Part shown: positions 33,109-44,142 of the stretch, piece by piece | Layout of the letters: every line of letters starts with the position of its first letter | Numbering within the stretch: position 1 is the stretch's first letter | Source of the DNA: Mesorhabditis belari | Taxonomy: Eukaryota > Nematoda > Chromadorea > Rhabditida > Rhabditidae | Reading direction: 5' to 3' | Assembly: GCA_958450365.1 (NCBI GenBank) | Contig: CAUEEP010000903.1 | Coordinates: 310,001-374,000, forward strand | DNA: 64,000 nucleotides | The notes under the pieces: generated by a model | The model's input: the letters and a program-made list of their open reading frames with translations, nothing else | The model's database searches: none | Told to the model about the DNA's origin: nothing | Program-made: the position numbers and the translations under genes

Positions 33109-35156
33109 TCAGAATTGAGAGCTCCTTTTGCAGATAAAACGAAAGTGATTGGTAGGAGGAAAGGAGAACGATTTCCCATGGCCGCTCCCAAGCTGAAATG
33201 TATACATTTCTGATGGAAATCCTTTGATATAAGACTTTGCGTTATTTCACAAAAAGAAATTTTCTCAGATTGATCGAAAGATTTTTGGATTAATTATGCA
33301 TTGGAAATTGGAATAAATATTGATGATTTCACGTCGAAAATCTCACCAAAGCGTGGGTGTTCGAATCCGGCTGTCCTTCAAGCCAATTCGTGAAATCCAC
33401 CAGACTCCCATCCGTCCATTCAAAAACATTTCCTTTGTTCCAATTTCTCTGAATAAAGAAATTTTTATGTTTAGACATTGAGATTTCGACACGATTTTCC
33501 TTTCTTATTATTGAAATTATTCTAGTTTCCCAAACCAATATTTCTATTAAAGAACTATCAGTCAAACGAATCATTTTTCACAAAGAGCGTTCCGAAAATG
33601 GTCGAGAGAATCTTTACTTTCTAGCTTTTTATTTATGTCTTTCAATAAGAAAAATTCAACCTTCAGTCCGATCCAGAACGCATCATTCGAACCAACAGTT
33701 TTCGCTGTAATAAATACCGATTGTTTTAGATTTATAAAGCATAAGTTTCTACGTAAATCATAAATTTTCAGAATTGAATCATTTCGATTTCTTACCGAGT
33801 TTCCAAACAAAATCGTGCTCTTCCTGACTGTGAATTGAGACCAAATGGCACTTTCGAATCGCACAATATGCCTCGGCTTCATCAAACGTCACTTCTTGAT
33901 CGATAACCTTGAGATAAAGATAATCCTGGCTCACAACATCCACCAAACCTTGTACCAAAAACTGGTTTTTGCCCAATACGACCATCCATCCAGATCCATG
34001 GTTCGATTTCTGAATTTCTTCGGAAAACATTAGTCCAGATCCTTTAGACAAATACTCAATCCTTTTCTTTAAAAAACTCATCAATCTGCATGCAACTTTG
34101 CAATTTCGACCGTTTTGATTCTTTCAAGAATCAAAACGGTCGAAATTGAAAAAGAAATACCAAATCAACTCACATTTGGGTCTCGAGATCAAAATTTTTG
34201 TTCTGCAACGCGTCGATTATCCCTTCGAGCTCTCCAATCTTGGCCTTTCCTTCTCTCACTTCCATATTTGGCTCGCTTCTAAAAAAAGTTCGATTTTTAT
34301 CTATATTTTAGTTTGAGCCTGTCTAAAAGGAAATTACAAAATCGGTACAATTGTGCCTCGAGATCGTCGTTCTTCCTTTTCGTCTCGGCGATTTCCATTT
34401 CCAATTCTCGATTTCTCTTCCTTCCGTCAACCAAATCAGCCTCCAATTTCGCCATTTTCCTTGACCTTTCGGCGACTCTGGAATCTCTAGAAGTGTTTCA
34501 TCCTCAGATATTTCTTTAAGGAATCTCAAGACTCACATCTCGGCTTTCAAATCAGCACCAATCTTCGTCGATTGGTCATCATTTTGCGAGATTTTCGAGT
34601 TGATCTTCGTGAGTTCACCACTTCTTTCCTTTTGTTCACACTGACTGAAAAAGGTGAGCTTAAATTCTTCAAGATTTCTTGATTTCACCCACATTTCCGT
34701 CTCGAGTCCGCAGATTTTTCCTCGAGCCTCGACGAGTCCTTGTTGGGTTTTCCTGAAGAGTCTTGTCATTGAGACACTCAAGCCTATTTCTTGTCTATTC
34801 TATCAATTTCACTTTTCTCCCAAAAAGCCTGCCTAAAAGGAAATTACAAAATCAGTACAATTGTGCCTTGAGATCGTCGTTCTCCCTTTTCGTCTCGGCG
34901 ATTTTTCTTTCCAATTCTTGCTTTCTTTCCCTTCCGTCAAGCAAATCAGCCCCCAACTTTGCGATTTCCCCCATTAAATTCGCCTCGATTTGAACCATAT
35001 TTGCTGCCAATCGATTCATCTCGAGGTCTTGGTCCTTTTTCATTTCTTCCCTAAACTCTTCAAATAAATTAAAGACTTTTTTTTGATAGAAGCAAAGATT
35101 TGGCAAAAAACCCACAAATCGGCTTCGAGTTGGGCGATTTTCTTCCGATCGTCCAT
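33109..35156 (-). CDS. Coiled-coil C-type lectin, copy C
   Basis: The minus strand begins with an MDDRKKIAQLEADLW exon (ATG 35156) and a long coiled-coil exon (MVQIEANLMGEIAKLGADLL). Further rod exons include KTQQGLVEARGKICGLETEM and QCEQKERSGELTKINSKISQ (34655-34533). The CTLD has exons near 34070-33795 (AEAYCAIRKCHLVSIHSQEE), 33705-33660 (NDAFWIGLK), 33460-33350 (FEWTDGSLVDFTNWLEGQPD) and 33205-33109 (GKSFSF...FICKRSSQF). It has a true QPD motif, which in other CTLDs favours galactose-type sugars. No signal sequence is apparent before the MDD exon, and a 48-bp palindrome breaks the rod near 34.1 kb. Function is uncertain. Confidence 0.55.
34101..34148. repeat. Perfect 23-bp inverted repeat with a 2-bp centre
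   Basis: The arms start CAATTTCGACCGTTTTGATT and are exactly mirrored after TC. In the other lectin copies the sequence runs on from CGTTTTG into unrelated bases, so here a fold-back duplication of part of the rod-to-CTLD linker created a palindrome. Confidence 0.9.
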
Positions 35157-35164
35157 TTCGGTTG

Positions 35165-35700
35165 CTAGACGATTTGATGCCTACAAAATGACTGAATCTT
35201 CTCGAAGAATAAGTAAAAATTAAAGGAAACAGCTACCAAAGAGGCAGAATTGATGAGAGAAGACAAAATCAAACAAGCAAAATAGGGATTTCTTATTAAA
35301 ACGGAAACAGCTACAAAAAACCATGATTTGTGGCAAGAAATAGAATGAGGACGCAAGGACTTCCTCAATAATTTACCAATATTCAGACTAAGTTTGAGGA
35401 GTGGGAAGCTCATTGCTGCGAATGATTGATGAGTTTTGCACAGGATGGTTGAGACTTTGCTTTTAATCCATTTGCATCTTGCCTATTCTCCAATCGTCCG
35501 TATTTGTGGTGCTCCTCGAAACAGATTATCAAATGATTTCGATCGATTCCCCCAGAACTTTCGATACAGATTCTGTTCAATTTTCGGAGAAACAAACATT
35601 TGTGTTGAGATCGGTGGCTTCTCTCTGCTCCAAGAACTTTTCCATTCCATTTCCTTTTCCATTTTCCATTTAAAAAAATCATTGGTCTTTCAAACTTGAG
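35165..35700 (-). repeat. 5' module of copy C and a fragment shared with 59.9-60.3 kb
   Basis: 35180-35300 is the family 5' module, running toward copy C. Farther up, 35430-35690 (minus) is a near copy of 60000-60190 (+), sharing a stretch that translates as NTNVCFSEN and, in another frame, FEEHHKYGRLENR. Stops occur in both frames here. It may derive from an F-box-associated or other nematode family. I cannot identify it. Confidence 0.4.
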
Positions 35701-36011
35701 GAATCATGAAGTAATCTTGAAGAATTCTTAACAAAACTGTGCTTTCTTTATACCGTTCTGACAAACCTAGGCTGTACACTTACTCAAAGAAGCTGATGAT
35801 GAGTGTTTTCACGTTTTGCTTTGCTTTGGCACTGTATAAAAAAAGTGTAAAATGAGTATAAAAGTATAAGCATAAAAAATTACTAATTCTCACTTGAATC
35901 CGAATCTGACGAGCTTGAAGAAGTAGTATCTGTCGCTGTCATCGTCGGATGATGATGAAGAAGATTCAGAGCTTGATTCGGAGAGTCAGATTTCTCCTTC
36001 TTTCCGTCTTT

Positions 36012-37350
36012 TTACAAAAACTCGCAAAGATCCACCCTAAAATTTGTACACTTATTAGCTTTCTCAAATATTTCTTACGTCAGTCCACCAAGATCGATTA
36101 ATGTGAAGAAATTGATGGCGAAGCGAGTATTGGCTGGGTTGTCCCGAGGAAAAAGTCCCTCAAACGCATGTTGCAATTTACTAAAGATTATTGAATTCTA
36201 GAAAATCTCTAAACTTACGGATGACAGATCCTTCCATACAGCTTTGGAAGTCCCATCATTTGAGCCAAGTCAAGGAAAATGGTTTTGATGTAAATCCTGC
36301 CCGAAGAAGCTGTCTCATTCTCGTTCAAATCGATTTGGCTCAAAACCTAAATTTGAACACTTTAAATATGGATACAACAAATTAAATATTCGCATAAAGA
36401 CTTACATCCCAAGTAAAGGCATCTGTGAAAAGCAAATGACTGATTAAACGAGCCTTATTCCTCAGTTTCGTAATATCAAAGCGATGGATAGTTTGATAAG
36501 TCTCACGAGCTATCGTCTCAAAAGTAGCCTAAAATAAAAAAAAAGGTCACAATAGAACCAAAAGCTGACCGCAAATTTATCTCTCCGAGTTGCCATTTCA
36601 GTTTCAATCATATAACGAATACGTGAATCCAATTGTGCTTCAGCAAGAATGTTTCGAAGTCTTGAGTAAACATTGTCCAAGGCACGCGGGGCAATCTAAC
36701 AAAATCATTTCTCAATAAGCGCTTCTAAATAAGGCAAACCACTGTCAGTTTCGCGCCACATTCTTTCAGAAAAGCAATACACACTTCCACTGAATCTTCC
36801 GTTGGTGTTTTAAGCATCAAAAGCACGATCTCAAGAGCAACTAACTCGTGAGCCTAAATATGCATCGAATTCATATGCAACGAAAAACCGCATACCACTT
36901 GTTGATTCATCAAGCGTGCGAGAAATTTACTGACAGTCACCGTTGTTGCTTTGTAGTTTCGACGAGAAGATCGCTTGAACTGCACAATCAAACGTCTAAA
37001 TACATAATTTCTAAAGTCTAAAACTGTGAAACATACTAAGTGTCAATTCACCAATAACAGGAAAATTGAAGTTAATCACTCGAACCAAAAATTAAATTAA
37101 CAGTTTCTGCCGTTCAGGACTTGCATCACGCGTTGGTGATCGAGATCTAAATAATTTTCATGAAAAAGGTGCAAAGCTCTATTACGGTCTTCGCCTTTCT
37201 GGAGAAGCTTTACGTTTCGGGGATGGCGACCTAAATCAGCTGTAAACAAAGACAATTTTTAAAACTAACCGTCTTCGTCTTTTCGGTGAGGGGTCGCCAC
37301 CTCTGCGTCTTTCTGGTGAACGTTCATGGTCCCCACGGCCACGGTCCCAT
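36012..37350 (-). pseudogene. CWC22 / LET-858 (nucampholin) homologue, internally deleted
   Basis: CWC22 is a spliceosome factor with MIF4G and MA3 domains that recruits eIF4A3 for exon-junction complex loading. The minus strand shows RS-rich exons (DRGRGDHERSPERRR, SPTRDASPERQKL), then INFNFPVIGELTL and [60 protein letters not shown], then HRFDITKLRNKARLISHLLF, SSGRIYIKTIFLDLAQMMGL and [20 protein letters not shown], ending LGGLTVDLCEFL before TAA at 36012. Junctions from the ELVALE exon on keep phase. The N-terminal half of MIF4G and about 170 residues between MIF4G and the MA3 end are missing, and the join at GELTL is out of phase. So it is a decayed or truncated paralogue; the true gene should lie elsewhere. 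Confidence 0.8.
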
Positions 37351-37457
37351 TAACTCAACAAATTAACCTTTATTCATAAATATCCGGAAGAGATACACAC
37401 TCATAACGTTACACACTCAACAAGTTAGCAAAATGATAATTAATGAAAACTAGGCGA

Positions 37458-37674
37458 TCAACCTTCCGAGTCTTCGGCGCCTCCGATGTAGAGGATCTTG
37501 TTGCACCTATGCCATAAAAACTTTACACAAAGGCAACCCCACCTGAACATTCATGTAACCGTCGACCGAGATGAGGACGCCTCGATATTCCATTCCCCAC
37601 TTCAGTCTGCACATAACCGCTTTCCGGCAAATCCATTGAGCTTTGGGCTTTGGGTTGACTGGTTGAACAGACAT
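37458..37674 (-). pseudogene. Small nuclear ribonucleoprotein F (SmF) remnant
   Basis: The ATG at 37674 starts [11 protein letters not shown], then [20 protein letters not shown] ending at a CAG/GT donor (37543). After a 36-nt gap with a TAG acceptor comes CNKILYIGGAEDSEG and TGA at 37458. This is the Sm fold of SmF (Sm1 motif WGMEY...VDSYMN; Sm2 motif RCNN.LY), but the segment between (LANTEEYIDG...GEILIR) is absent and the join is out of phase. Residues 11-23 appear shifted in frame and then restored. SmF is part of the U1/U2/U4/U5 snRNP core. The CWC22 remnant follows about 110 bp downstream on the same strand, with AATAAA near 37375 between them, a spacing like that of nematode operons. 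Confidence 0.75.
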
Positions 37675-37689
37675 TCTCTGAAAACAAAA

Positions 37690-38110
37690 TTAAAAACGAA
37701 TTGAAGTAGATAAAATGTTAAAAAGAGCAAGATTGACGCGGGAAGGAGTCCTCGTAAACAAACAGAACGGTTTCACGGAATAATTTTTGGAAGAAAAGGA
37801 TTCGAATACAAGACAGGCATATAACTAGGCGCTTTATGGAGGAACAGTGTGGTTTTTGCACGAGGGAAGAGAAAGGGTGACAGAAATAGAAAGGCGTAAA
37901 AATGTAAGATTGGCTAATTCAAGAGCACGCGAAAAATAAAATAATTGCTCGACTGAACTTTTTTAAACCACTAGAAGGAGTTAAAGATATTCAGCTAAAT
38001 AATTAACGTCTACATTTTTTGAAATAAAATGTTTATCACAGTGCATTTTGAGAAATTTTCGGCGCGAAACCTTTTTTACACCTTTTTTAAACATTTTGGT
38101 TTAGTTTGGG
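37690..38110. other. Gene-free stretch
   Basis: Upstream of the SmF remnant; AT-rich with no exon or repeat partner recognised. Confidence 0.35.
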
Positions 38111-38114
38111 GTGC

Positions 38115-38399
38115 GACCCGCTTTAAACTTATCATTGAGGATGTTTCTGCTTAAGAATGCCGAATTGCACAAAAAAAGGCTAAAATGGGTTTCCCCAAAG
38201 CGCTTACAACATAACAAGAACGCGCAGCATCCAACACCAGATTAATACTCGTCGGTGGCGACACAAATGTGAGTAAGCTCTCTCTACAATGTTAAACCAG
38301 TTATCTAAACAGGATTTAAAACCTGAAGGGTAGCATAAAGTAAGTTGAATTTATCATTTTACTGTTTATTAGTACAGAACCGAAATGCAACAATACCCA
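38115..38399 (-). repeat. Probable 3' terminal sequence of the gypsy-type element
   Basis: Lies immediately after the stop of the pol-type frame and is shared with a copy at 28950-29230. It may be the 3' untranslated part plus an LTR. No matching 5' LTR was found in the window. Confidence 0.4.
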
Positions 38400-41300
38400 T
38401 TACAAAAACAGCATGCGCATCAAGAGAAACAACCAAGTCTCCCAAGAAAAGAAGGCAAAGAACCCGAATCGATGTGACGGTCCGTATTGTAGATCACGCA
38501 CATCCATCAGCTCGTTGCGTTGTCTGAGTGATGGCTTCAGAATCTTTTGGCGGTAGAGTTGCTCGTATTCTCCGGTTGAGTCCGACGTATGGAGCGAAGG
38601 AAAGACAATGATTTTCACCGTGTTGCGCTTCTTGTTGACCGCCTTCATTCCGTTGATCAGCTCTTCAAAGATCTTGTCGTTGGCGAGGATCTTCGTGGTC
38701 TCCGGCACTTGCATGTAGACTTCTTGCAGTGGCGTCGTTGGAGAAATAGAAGCCGCAAGTCGTTTCAAATCCTCTTCGGGATTCATTGATGCTTTTCGCA
38801 CTTCGCACTTCACTTTGCTCTTCAGTATTAGGTTGGTGCAAAAAAAATTTCGGTCGATATAAAATGTTCTTATTTTTTTAATCTGAAGAGCTTATTTGAT
38901 GTTCTTTTGTGCATTTGTACTCTTGGATATTTACTTTATTTTCGCATTTTTTCAAAGTCAGAGCTTTCACTTTTTAATTGATTTTTGCTTTAGATCATGG
39001 TGGATCAAAAGTATGTTCTGCGCACGTGTCTTCTCTATGACTTCAAAATGGGCAAAAACGCTTCTGATTCACATCGTGATCTCTGTTCCGCGTTTGGAGA
39101 ACAGGTTATCACCGAAAGATCATGCCAGCTCTGGTTTGCCCAATTCCGAGATGGTGATGAATCCCTTGAAGACGAATCGCATGGACATCGTGCCACAGCC
39201 ATCGACAACAATGAATTGGAACAATTAATTGAAGCTGATCCAATGCAAACAACACGAGAACTTGCCAAACATCTCCAATGTGATTATTCAACAATTGTAC
39301 GCCATTTGGAAATAATTGGAAAGACAAATCGTAATGGACAATGGGTTCCACATCAATTGAGTGTTGAGAATCTGGGAGCACGCGTTTCGATCAGCCATGT
39401 CTTGCTCCATAAGTCGAAAAGAAGCCATTTTTTTGAGAATATCTTGACGATGGATGAGAAGTGGATTCACTTTGATAATACTTCTCGAAAAAGACAATGG
39501 CTGAGCAAAGGTCAAGCGCCAATTCCAACTCCAAAGCCGGATTATCATGGGCGCAAAGTGATGTTGTCTTGCTGGTGGAATATCAATGAACTTGTTCATT
39601 TTGAATTATTAGAGCCCGGAAAAACAGTCGATTCATCTTATTTTATTTAACAACTCAAGAAGGTTGACGAAATTTTGCGTGAAAAAGGCCTAAATCCCTC
39701 AACTATCAACTTTCTCCGTGATAATGCTCCAGCTCACACGGTAAAAACCTCTTGTAAGGAACTAGAGAAGCTAGGATGGAAGGTCTTACCACATGCGCCG
39801 TATAGTCCAGACTTAGCACCCTCCGATTTTCACCTTTTCAGATCGATGCAACATTCCCTTGAGAATTGCCAGTTTAAGAATGCAAAAGAAGTCGAAAATT
39901 GGGTGACCAACTACTTTGCATCACAGAATCAAGCGTTCTTTGAGAAGGGGATCCGCAATCTGTAGCAACGTTGGAGGGATGTCATAGATAATAATGGTGC
40001 TTATTGTTTTAAATAAATTGTTATCTAAAAAAATTTTGGATGACTTTAATGTTTGTAAAAAAACGAGATTTCATTTGCACCAACCTAGTACATATGCCAG
40101 CTGAACGACGGTTTGGTCACCAAATAGGACCACTTGCGTGTCGGTCAGCATCACGATAGCTGGATCCTTCGCTTTCAGCAAGGGAGCAGGACCTGGCGTC
40201 TTCTTTGCCTTGACATTCTCTCTGATGCCAAAGAAGACTTCTTTTGCCCAATCATCCAGATAGGGACAGTCTTGCAAGCTCAGATTTTCGTTTCCAGAGC
40301 CATAAATTTCACATAGGTCGGCTTGCAGTTCAGGAAAGAGCTTGGCCAACCTCTGGAACACCAACTTGAAGGACTTTGCGCTCACGGGGAAGTGAGGCTT
40401 CTCGGAGTTGGCAAATCCCTCATAATCGTATCCGGCTTCGCTTGTCATTGCTTCGATATATCCAGCTAGCGTTCTCACACTTGTCGAACCAAAAAAAGAT
40501 ATCTTCTCTGGTACTTCACTTCCGTTCGCCCAAATCTCGGAGATTTCTACGCGACGCGGCAGTTTGAACTCCGGGTGAACAATCGAGTTGGACGAAATCA
40601 TAGTCCATCCGTCACCATCGCTGAGTTCGGTCCAGACCCTAAAAGAAAACATATTATCCACATGATAATTTAGTTTTTGAACTCTTTTACTCCGTCTGAC
40701 CGGTTCAATCACTTCTTGAGTTTTAATTGCCGCCCTTCTTTTCTTTTTAGCGTGAGGGATTACAATATCAGTATCAGGCATTTCCTTGGGGACTTGCCGC
40801 AATCTTTCCAACTGCACATTCATTATAGGTCGGTTTGGGTTGACAATATCACTTATCTCTGCTGAGGTGTTTCCCAATTTCAATAGACGGTAAGGTCCAG
40901 TGAACCTTTGGCTAAATTTTCCGGGTTGGGGAGGTTCGATTAAGAGCACTCTCATGCCAGATTTCAATTCTCTAGGGTCAATGGTCACTTTTTCTCTGTC
41001 AAAGTATTTTTTCATTTTCTCAGCCGCTTTTTCAAGATTTTCCCTGACATCCTCATATGCCACCTGTAAACCTGAAAACAAAGCTAGTTTATGGTCATCA
41101 CGGTCGACCATACAAGGGTTCAACTTTGCGCGATCGACACCCTTGATCGGAATTACGGGATCACGACCTGTGGCCAGAAAACAAGGTGTTTCTTGTGTTG
41201 CCGAATTATTTGACCTCAAAACGGCAAGGTTGCCAATTGTGCTATCCGGAATACCTCGAAATAAGTTGAGTAAATGACTTTTTCTACAACTTAGACTTAG

Positions 41301-41438
41301 AAACTTGTTTGTGAGGTCGATTGGTGCTAGAACATTTACTTTGAGTCTCAGCAAAAAATGTGTACATGTTAGTAGTTTATTCCAAATGATCTCTTCGAAA
41401 TGGAAAGAATCGGCGCTAGGTATGTCGAAATAAGGCAT
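38400..41438 (-). mobile_element. Ty3/gypsy-type pol remnant with an extra C-terminal domain, split by a mariner
   Basis: The minus strand from 41438 gives an integrase end: SATQETPCFLATGRDPVIPI, a coiled stretch (YEDVRENLEKAAEKMKKYFD), then the GPY/F module with FSQRFTGPYRLLKLGNTSAE and RPIMNVQLERLRQVP. About 200 residues without obvious homology follow, including SISFFGSTSVRTLAGYIEAM-like sequence, to about 40091. Removing the mariner (38828-40088) and one TA rejoins the frame exactly: LAYV continues as LKSKVKCEVRKASMNPEE to a stop at 38400. The tail (NTVKIIVFPSLHTSD) has the look of an alpha/beta hydrolase-like fold, but this is not established. Upstream pol domains are absent. Inactive fossil. 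Confidence 0.65.
38828..40088 (+). mobile_element. mariner transposon, 1261 bp, nearly complete
   Basis: Terminal inverted repeats TTAGGTTGGTGCAAAA / TTTGCACCAACCTAG are bounded by TA at 38826-38827 and 40089-40090. The transposase frame opens at 38997 (MVDQKYVLRTCLLYDF), with a HTH region (MQTTRELAKHLQCDYSTIVR), WVPHQLS, first catalytic D in TMDEKWIHFDN, and CWWNINELVHFELLEPG. An in-frame TAA at 39648 breaks it. It resumes in another reading with FLRDNAPAHTVK (second D) and YSPDLAPSDFHLFRS (third D, DD34D spacing). The element is recent enough to retain its ends and target duplication but carries a disabling stop. It sits in the gypsy-type frame. Confidence 0.92.
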
Positions 41439-41639
41439 CGAAGATCACATAGTTTCCATCTAGATTCAGCTAAGCGATGGGAAAGACAAGGCAAACACAA
41501 AAGGGTATGTATTGAACTTACCAGAGCTATTCAATGTCAATCCTTCCATTTTAGTCGCGCCCGCAAAGTGTGGAAACCACACAAACTCGAGGTTGATCCT
41601 CATGGGCTTTTTTTCGTTTTTGTGAAGGTTGGGAGAGAA

Positions 41640-41890
41640 TCTATCTAGATCAAACTCGAACCATTTAGCATCATTTCGACGTGGATGCTGGAGAAAATCA
41701 GTTTCCAGCTTCCGGAGTCAAGTGGATTGACACATCGATACATAAACTAGTGGAAATGTATCCGCGTTCTTGACCCACTGGCAACATTCAGATATCAAAT
41801 CGAATCGCACAAACACGGCGAGCACAGCGTCGATTCGGGATACTTCAAGAATGGCGATTTCTAAAGAAAATGGTTGATGATCATGGTTTG
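41640..41890 (+). repeat. Coding-like segment repeated at 44.65 kb
   Basis: The plus strand reads HHFDVDAGENQFPASGVKWI after a TTTAG acceptor, then after a possible intron YQIESHKHGEHSVDSGYFKN and GDF before TAA. The copy at 44650-44910 keeps both stretches (HHFDVGAGENQF..., GEHSIDSPYFKNGDF) with the same stop, which suggests a once-functional exon pair. The family is not recognised. Confidence 0.4.
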
Positions 41891-42115
41891 AAAGGATCTT
41901 ATTTAAATTTTCAGCGATTGCAAGTGGTCTGAAAGAAAGAAATCCGTTAAACAAGAAAGTCTTTACCTGATTGGAAATGTTAATTTATCGTTGGTTGCAG
42001 CGGAATAGATGGCTAAAAGAGTTGTGAAGAGGGAAAGCACCAATGACTGAAAACTTTAGATACAAGATGCGTCAAAAGATTTGTCCCGTCTCGTTTCTTT
42101 AGATAAAATCAAACA
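41890..42115 (-). pseudogene. Duplicate of receptor-like TM6-TM7 exons
   Basis: Copy of 10140-10330: SLVLSLFTTLLAIYSAATND and RPLAIAENLNKI with the same intron position (GTAAAGACTTTC...TTTCAG). It is joined to unrelated sequence, so it is a fragment, not a gene. Confidence 0.5.
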
Positions 42116-42216
42116 AATAAAGTAGAGACCGAATTTGAATTTATAACTATCTACCTACTTTACCTTAAGAATGCTTTTTCTTAAAAAGATCTTTTCTTTC
42201 GAAAATCTGTTTTTAT

Positions 42217-42300
42217 TAGGTTGAGGAAAAAGTAATGTCGGTTTTGAATTCCCGTTGTTGGCAATTTTCCAGTTTTCCAGTAGCTGAGCTAGACACTCTA
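42217..42300. mobile_element. Solo mariner end, third family
   Basis: TTAGGTTGAGGAAAAAGTAA matches, in reverse, the 3' end of the broken mariner at 54180-54225 (TTACTTTTTCCTCAACCTAA). Only the end of the element is present here. Confidence 0.6.
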
Positions 42301-42383
42301 ACTAGGCTAGACACACTTCATATTATATTTTCATATTCATAGATAAAAAATCGAAATAAGTCTCTCCTTCTTTTATTATAGTG

Positions 42384-42690
42384 TTGAAATTGAGGTACGT
42401 TTCACCGAAAGCTCACCCCGGAGATCAATGGGAAGAGTCAGAGTTCTGCGAGGATTATCGTAAGTAGACCGAGTGTTCTTCTAACTTGACTACGGACTTG
42501 AACTTGGCTTGAATATCGCAATCAAATAGCTTGTAAGTAAATTTCAGTTATCAATCATTTCTCAGAGTTCCGACTTGCTGCCAGCGTTGATTCAATTGAA
42601 ATTGAAAGAGAAAAGCTTTACGTTGGGGTGAATGGGAAACAACATCTCCAATTCAAATTGTCCTAGGTTGATGATGCTTTCATATACAGT
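42384..42690 (+). CDS. Two possible exons of an unrecognised gene
   Basis: An exon near 42384-42462 can be read as SPKAHPGDQWEESEFCEDY with a GTAAGT donor. Another, after TTTCTCAG near 42567, reads FRLAASVDSIEIEREKLYVG followed by VNGKQHLQFKLS and a stop. The second loosely recalls the strand pattern of galectin-like beta-sandwiches, but this is weak. A pogo-type end and a mariner follow, so the gene may be interrupted; YFQVPIVDCSNELKLETG just beyond the mariner (44143) could be its continuation. Confidence 0.3.
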
Positions 42691-42832
42691 CGAACTTCGA
42701 TATAACGAATCGCAAGGGACCGGAAAAATTATTTTCATATCGAAATTCGTTATATAGAAACAAAAATCACTTATTTTCTGTTGAAATTCGTTGTATAGAA
42801 ATAGCCACTGCTTCTTCAATCGATTCGTGTCT
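42688..42832. mobile_element. pogo-type inverted-repeat fragment
   Basis: ACAGTCGAACTTCGATATAACGAA at 42688 followed by repeated CGAAATTCGTTATATAG and CGTTGTATAG is characteristic of pogo/Tigger-related ends in invertebrates. Only a short non-coding portion remains before the neighbouring mariner starts. Confidence 0.5.
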
Positions 42833-42833
42833 A

Positions 42834-44140
42834 TCAGGTTGGCAACTAAATAATGGCCCTTTTCAGTAAAAACAAAAAATTTATTAACAAGATGAACAAA
42901 TATCAACATCAATCCAAAAGGTATTCTCCGTCATTCTTTATTACTTCTTTCCACTTTTGACGGAGCAACTAGATTCCTCTCTTGAAAAATTCTTCTGGTT
43001 GATCGTCAAAGAACTTCTGCACTGAAATTCGGACTTTGTCAAGGTCATTGAACTTTTTCTCGGCTAGAAAGTGTGGTATCGATCGAAAAAGATGGTAATC
43101 ACTAGGCCCCATATCCGGGCTGTATGGCGCATGAGGAAGAACATTCCAGCCCAACTCCTCGATTTTCTCCATTGTAAGTTTTGCAGTGTGTGGTTTTGCG
43201 TTATCATGGAGAAAATGAATTGAAGAGGGTTCGAGTCCTTGAGAGCGAATTGCTTGATCTACACGATGTAGTTGAGACGAATAGAGTTCTGAATTAACCG
43301 TTTGCCGGCTTTTGAGAACCTCGAAATGCACCAACCCACAAGAACTCCACCACACACAGAGGAGATTTTTCTTTGAGTGAATATCCGGCTTCGGAGTTGG
43401 TTTTGGGTCTTCGTTTGTGCTAAGCCACTGTCGTTTTCGCGTTCGATTATCATAAAAGATCCATTTTTCATCAGAAGTGACGATGGAATCCAAGTGCTTC
43501 CCTTTTTCGCAAGTTTTAGTAGTATTCCAGCTGTGATAACACGAGTAGCCTTATTTTCTTCGCTCAATTCATGCGGAATCCACTTTCCACTGCGGTTACT
43601 TTTCCCCAATGCATGAAGTCGCTTTTCGATTGCAGTATGCGAAAAGCCCAATCGATCCCCTAGCTCGCGTGATGTTTGACTTGGATCCTCCTTTAAAGCT
43701 GCTTCCAAAATATCGTTCTGCAGAAGTTTGGGTCGTCCTTGGCTCATCTTCAAGACTCATCTTCAAGGCTCATCTTCAAGACTTTCAGGCTCATCTTCAA
43801 GACTTTCATCCCCTTCCTTGAACCGTCGATACCATCTCTTACATTGTGTTTCGGAAAGAGCTTCATCACCAAAAACTCGCAATAAATCTCTGTGGGATTC
43901 GGCAGCTGTTTTGTCTTGTTTGTAGTCGTACCAGAGACAGACACGCATTCGATATTTGAGATCTTCCATTTCTAAACAAAATTATTTGAAAAGTATCAAA
44001 TCAAGGAAAGTAAAAAACGTATAATAATGCACCAGAAATTCAGTAATATTCAATTAACAACAAGCGAGGGTAGATTAAACGCAAAGATTAAAAGATTTTA
44101 TCAAAAAAGGGCGAGGGCCATTATTTAGTTGCCAACCTAA
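42834..44140 (-). mobile_element. mariner transposon, 1307 bp, second family
   Basis: Ends TCAGGTTGGCAACTAAATAA and its complement, flanked by TA at 42832-42833 and 44141-44142. The transposase reads from 43969: MEDLKYRMRVCLWYDYKQDK, then a short repeated linker (SLEDEP), HTH (LGDRLGFSHTAIEKRLHAL), and after a frameshift IVTSDEKWIFYDN (first D), FLHDNAKPHTAK (second D), and YSPDMGPSDYHLFRS (third D, 34 residues later). A stop follows FFKRGI, about 20 residues short of the expected end. At least two frame breaks make it inactive, but the catalytic triad and both ends are intact. Confidence 0.92.
43745..43815. repeat. Short tandem repeat in the mariner linker
   Basis: Units of CTTCAAGACT(TTCAGG)CTCAT are repeated about four times. 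On the minus strand they give repeated SLEDEP(E) followed by a frame change, so the repeat expansion itself probably disrupted the transposase. Confidence 0.7.
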
Positions 44141-44142
44141 TA

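Noticed and set aside
41535..41650. Phospholipase C-beta PH-like stretch (KPHKLEVDPHG)
   Set aside because: Only about ten residues resemble that family and a stop follows; too little to claim.
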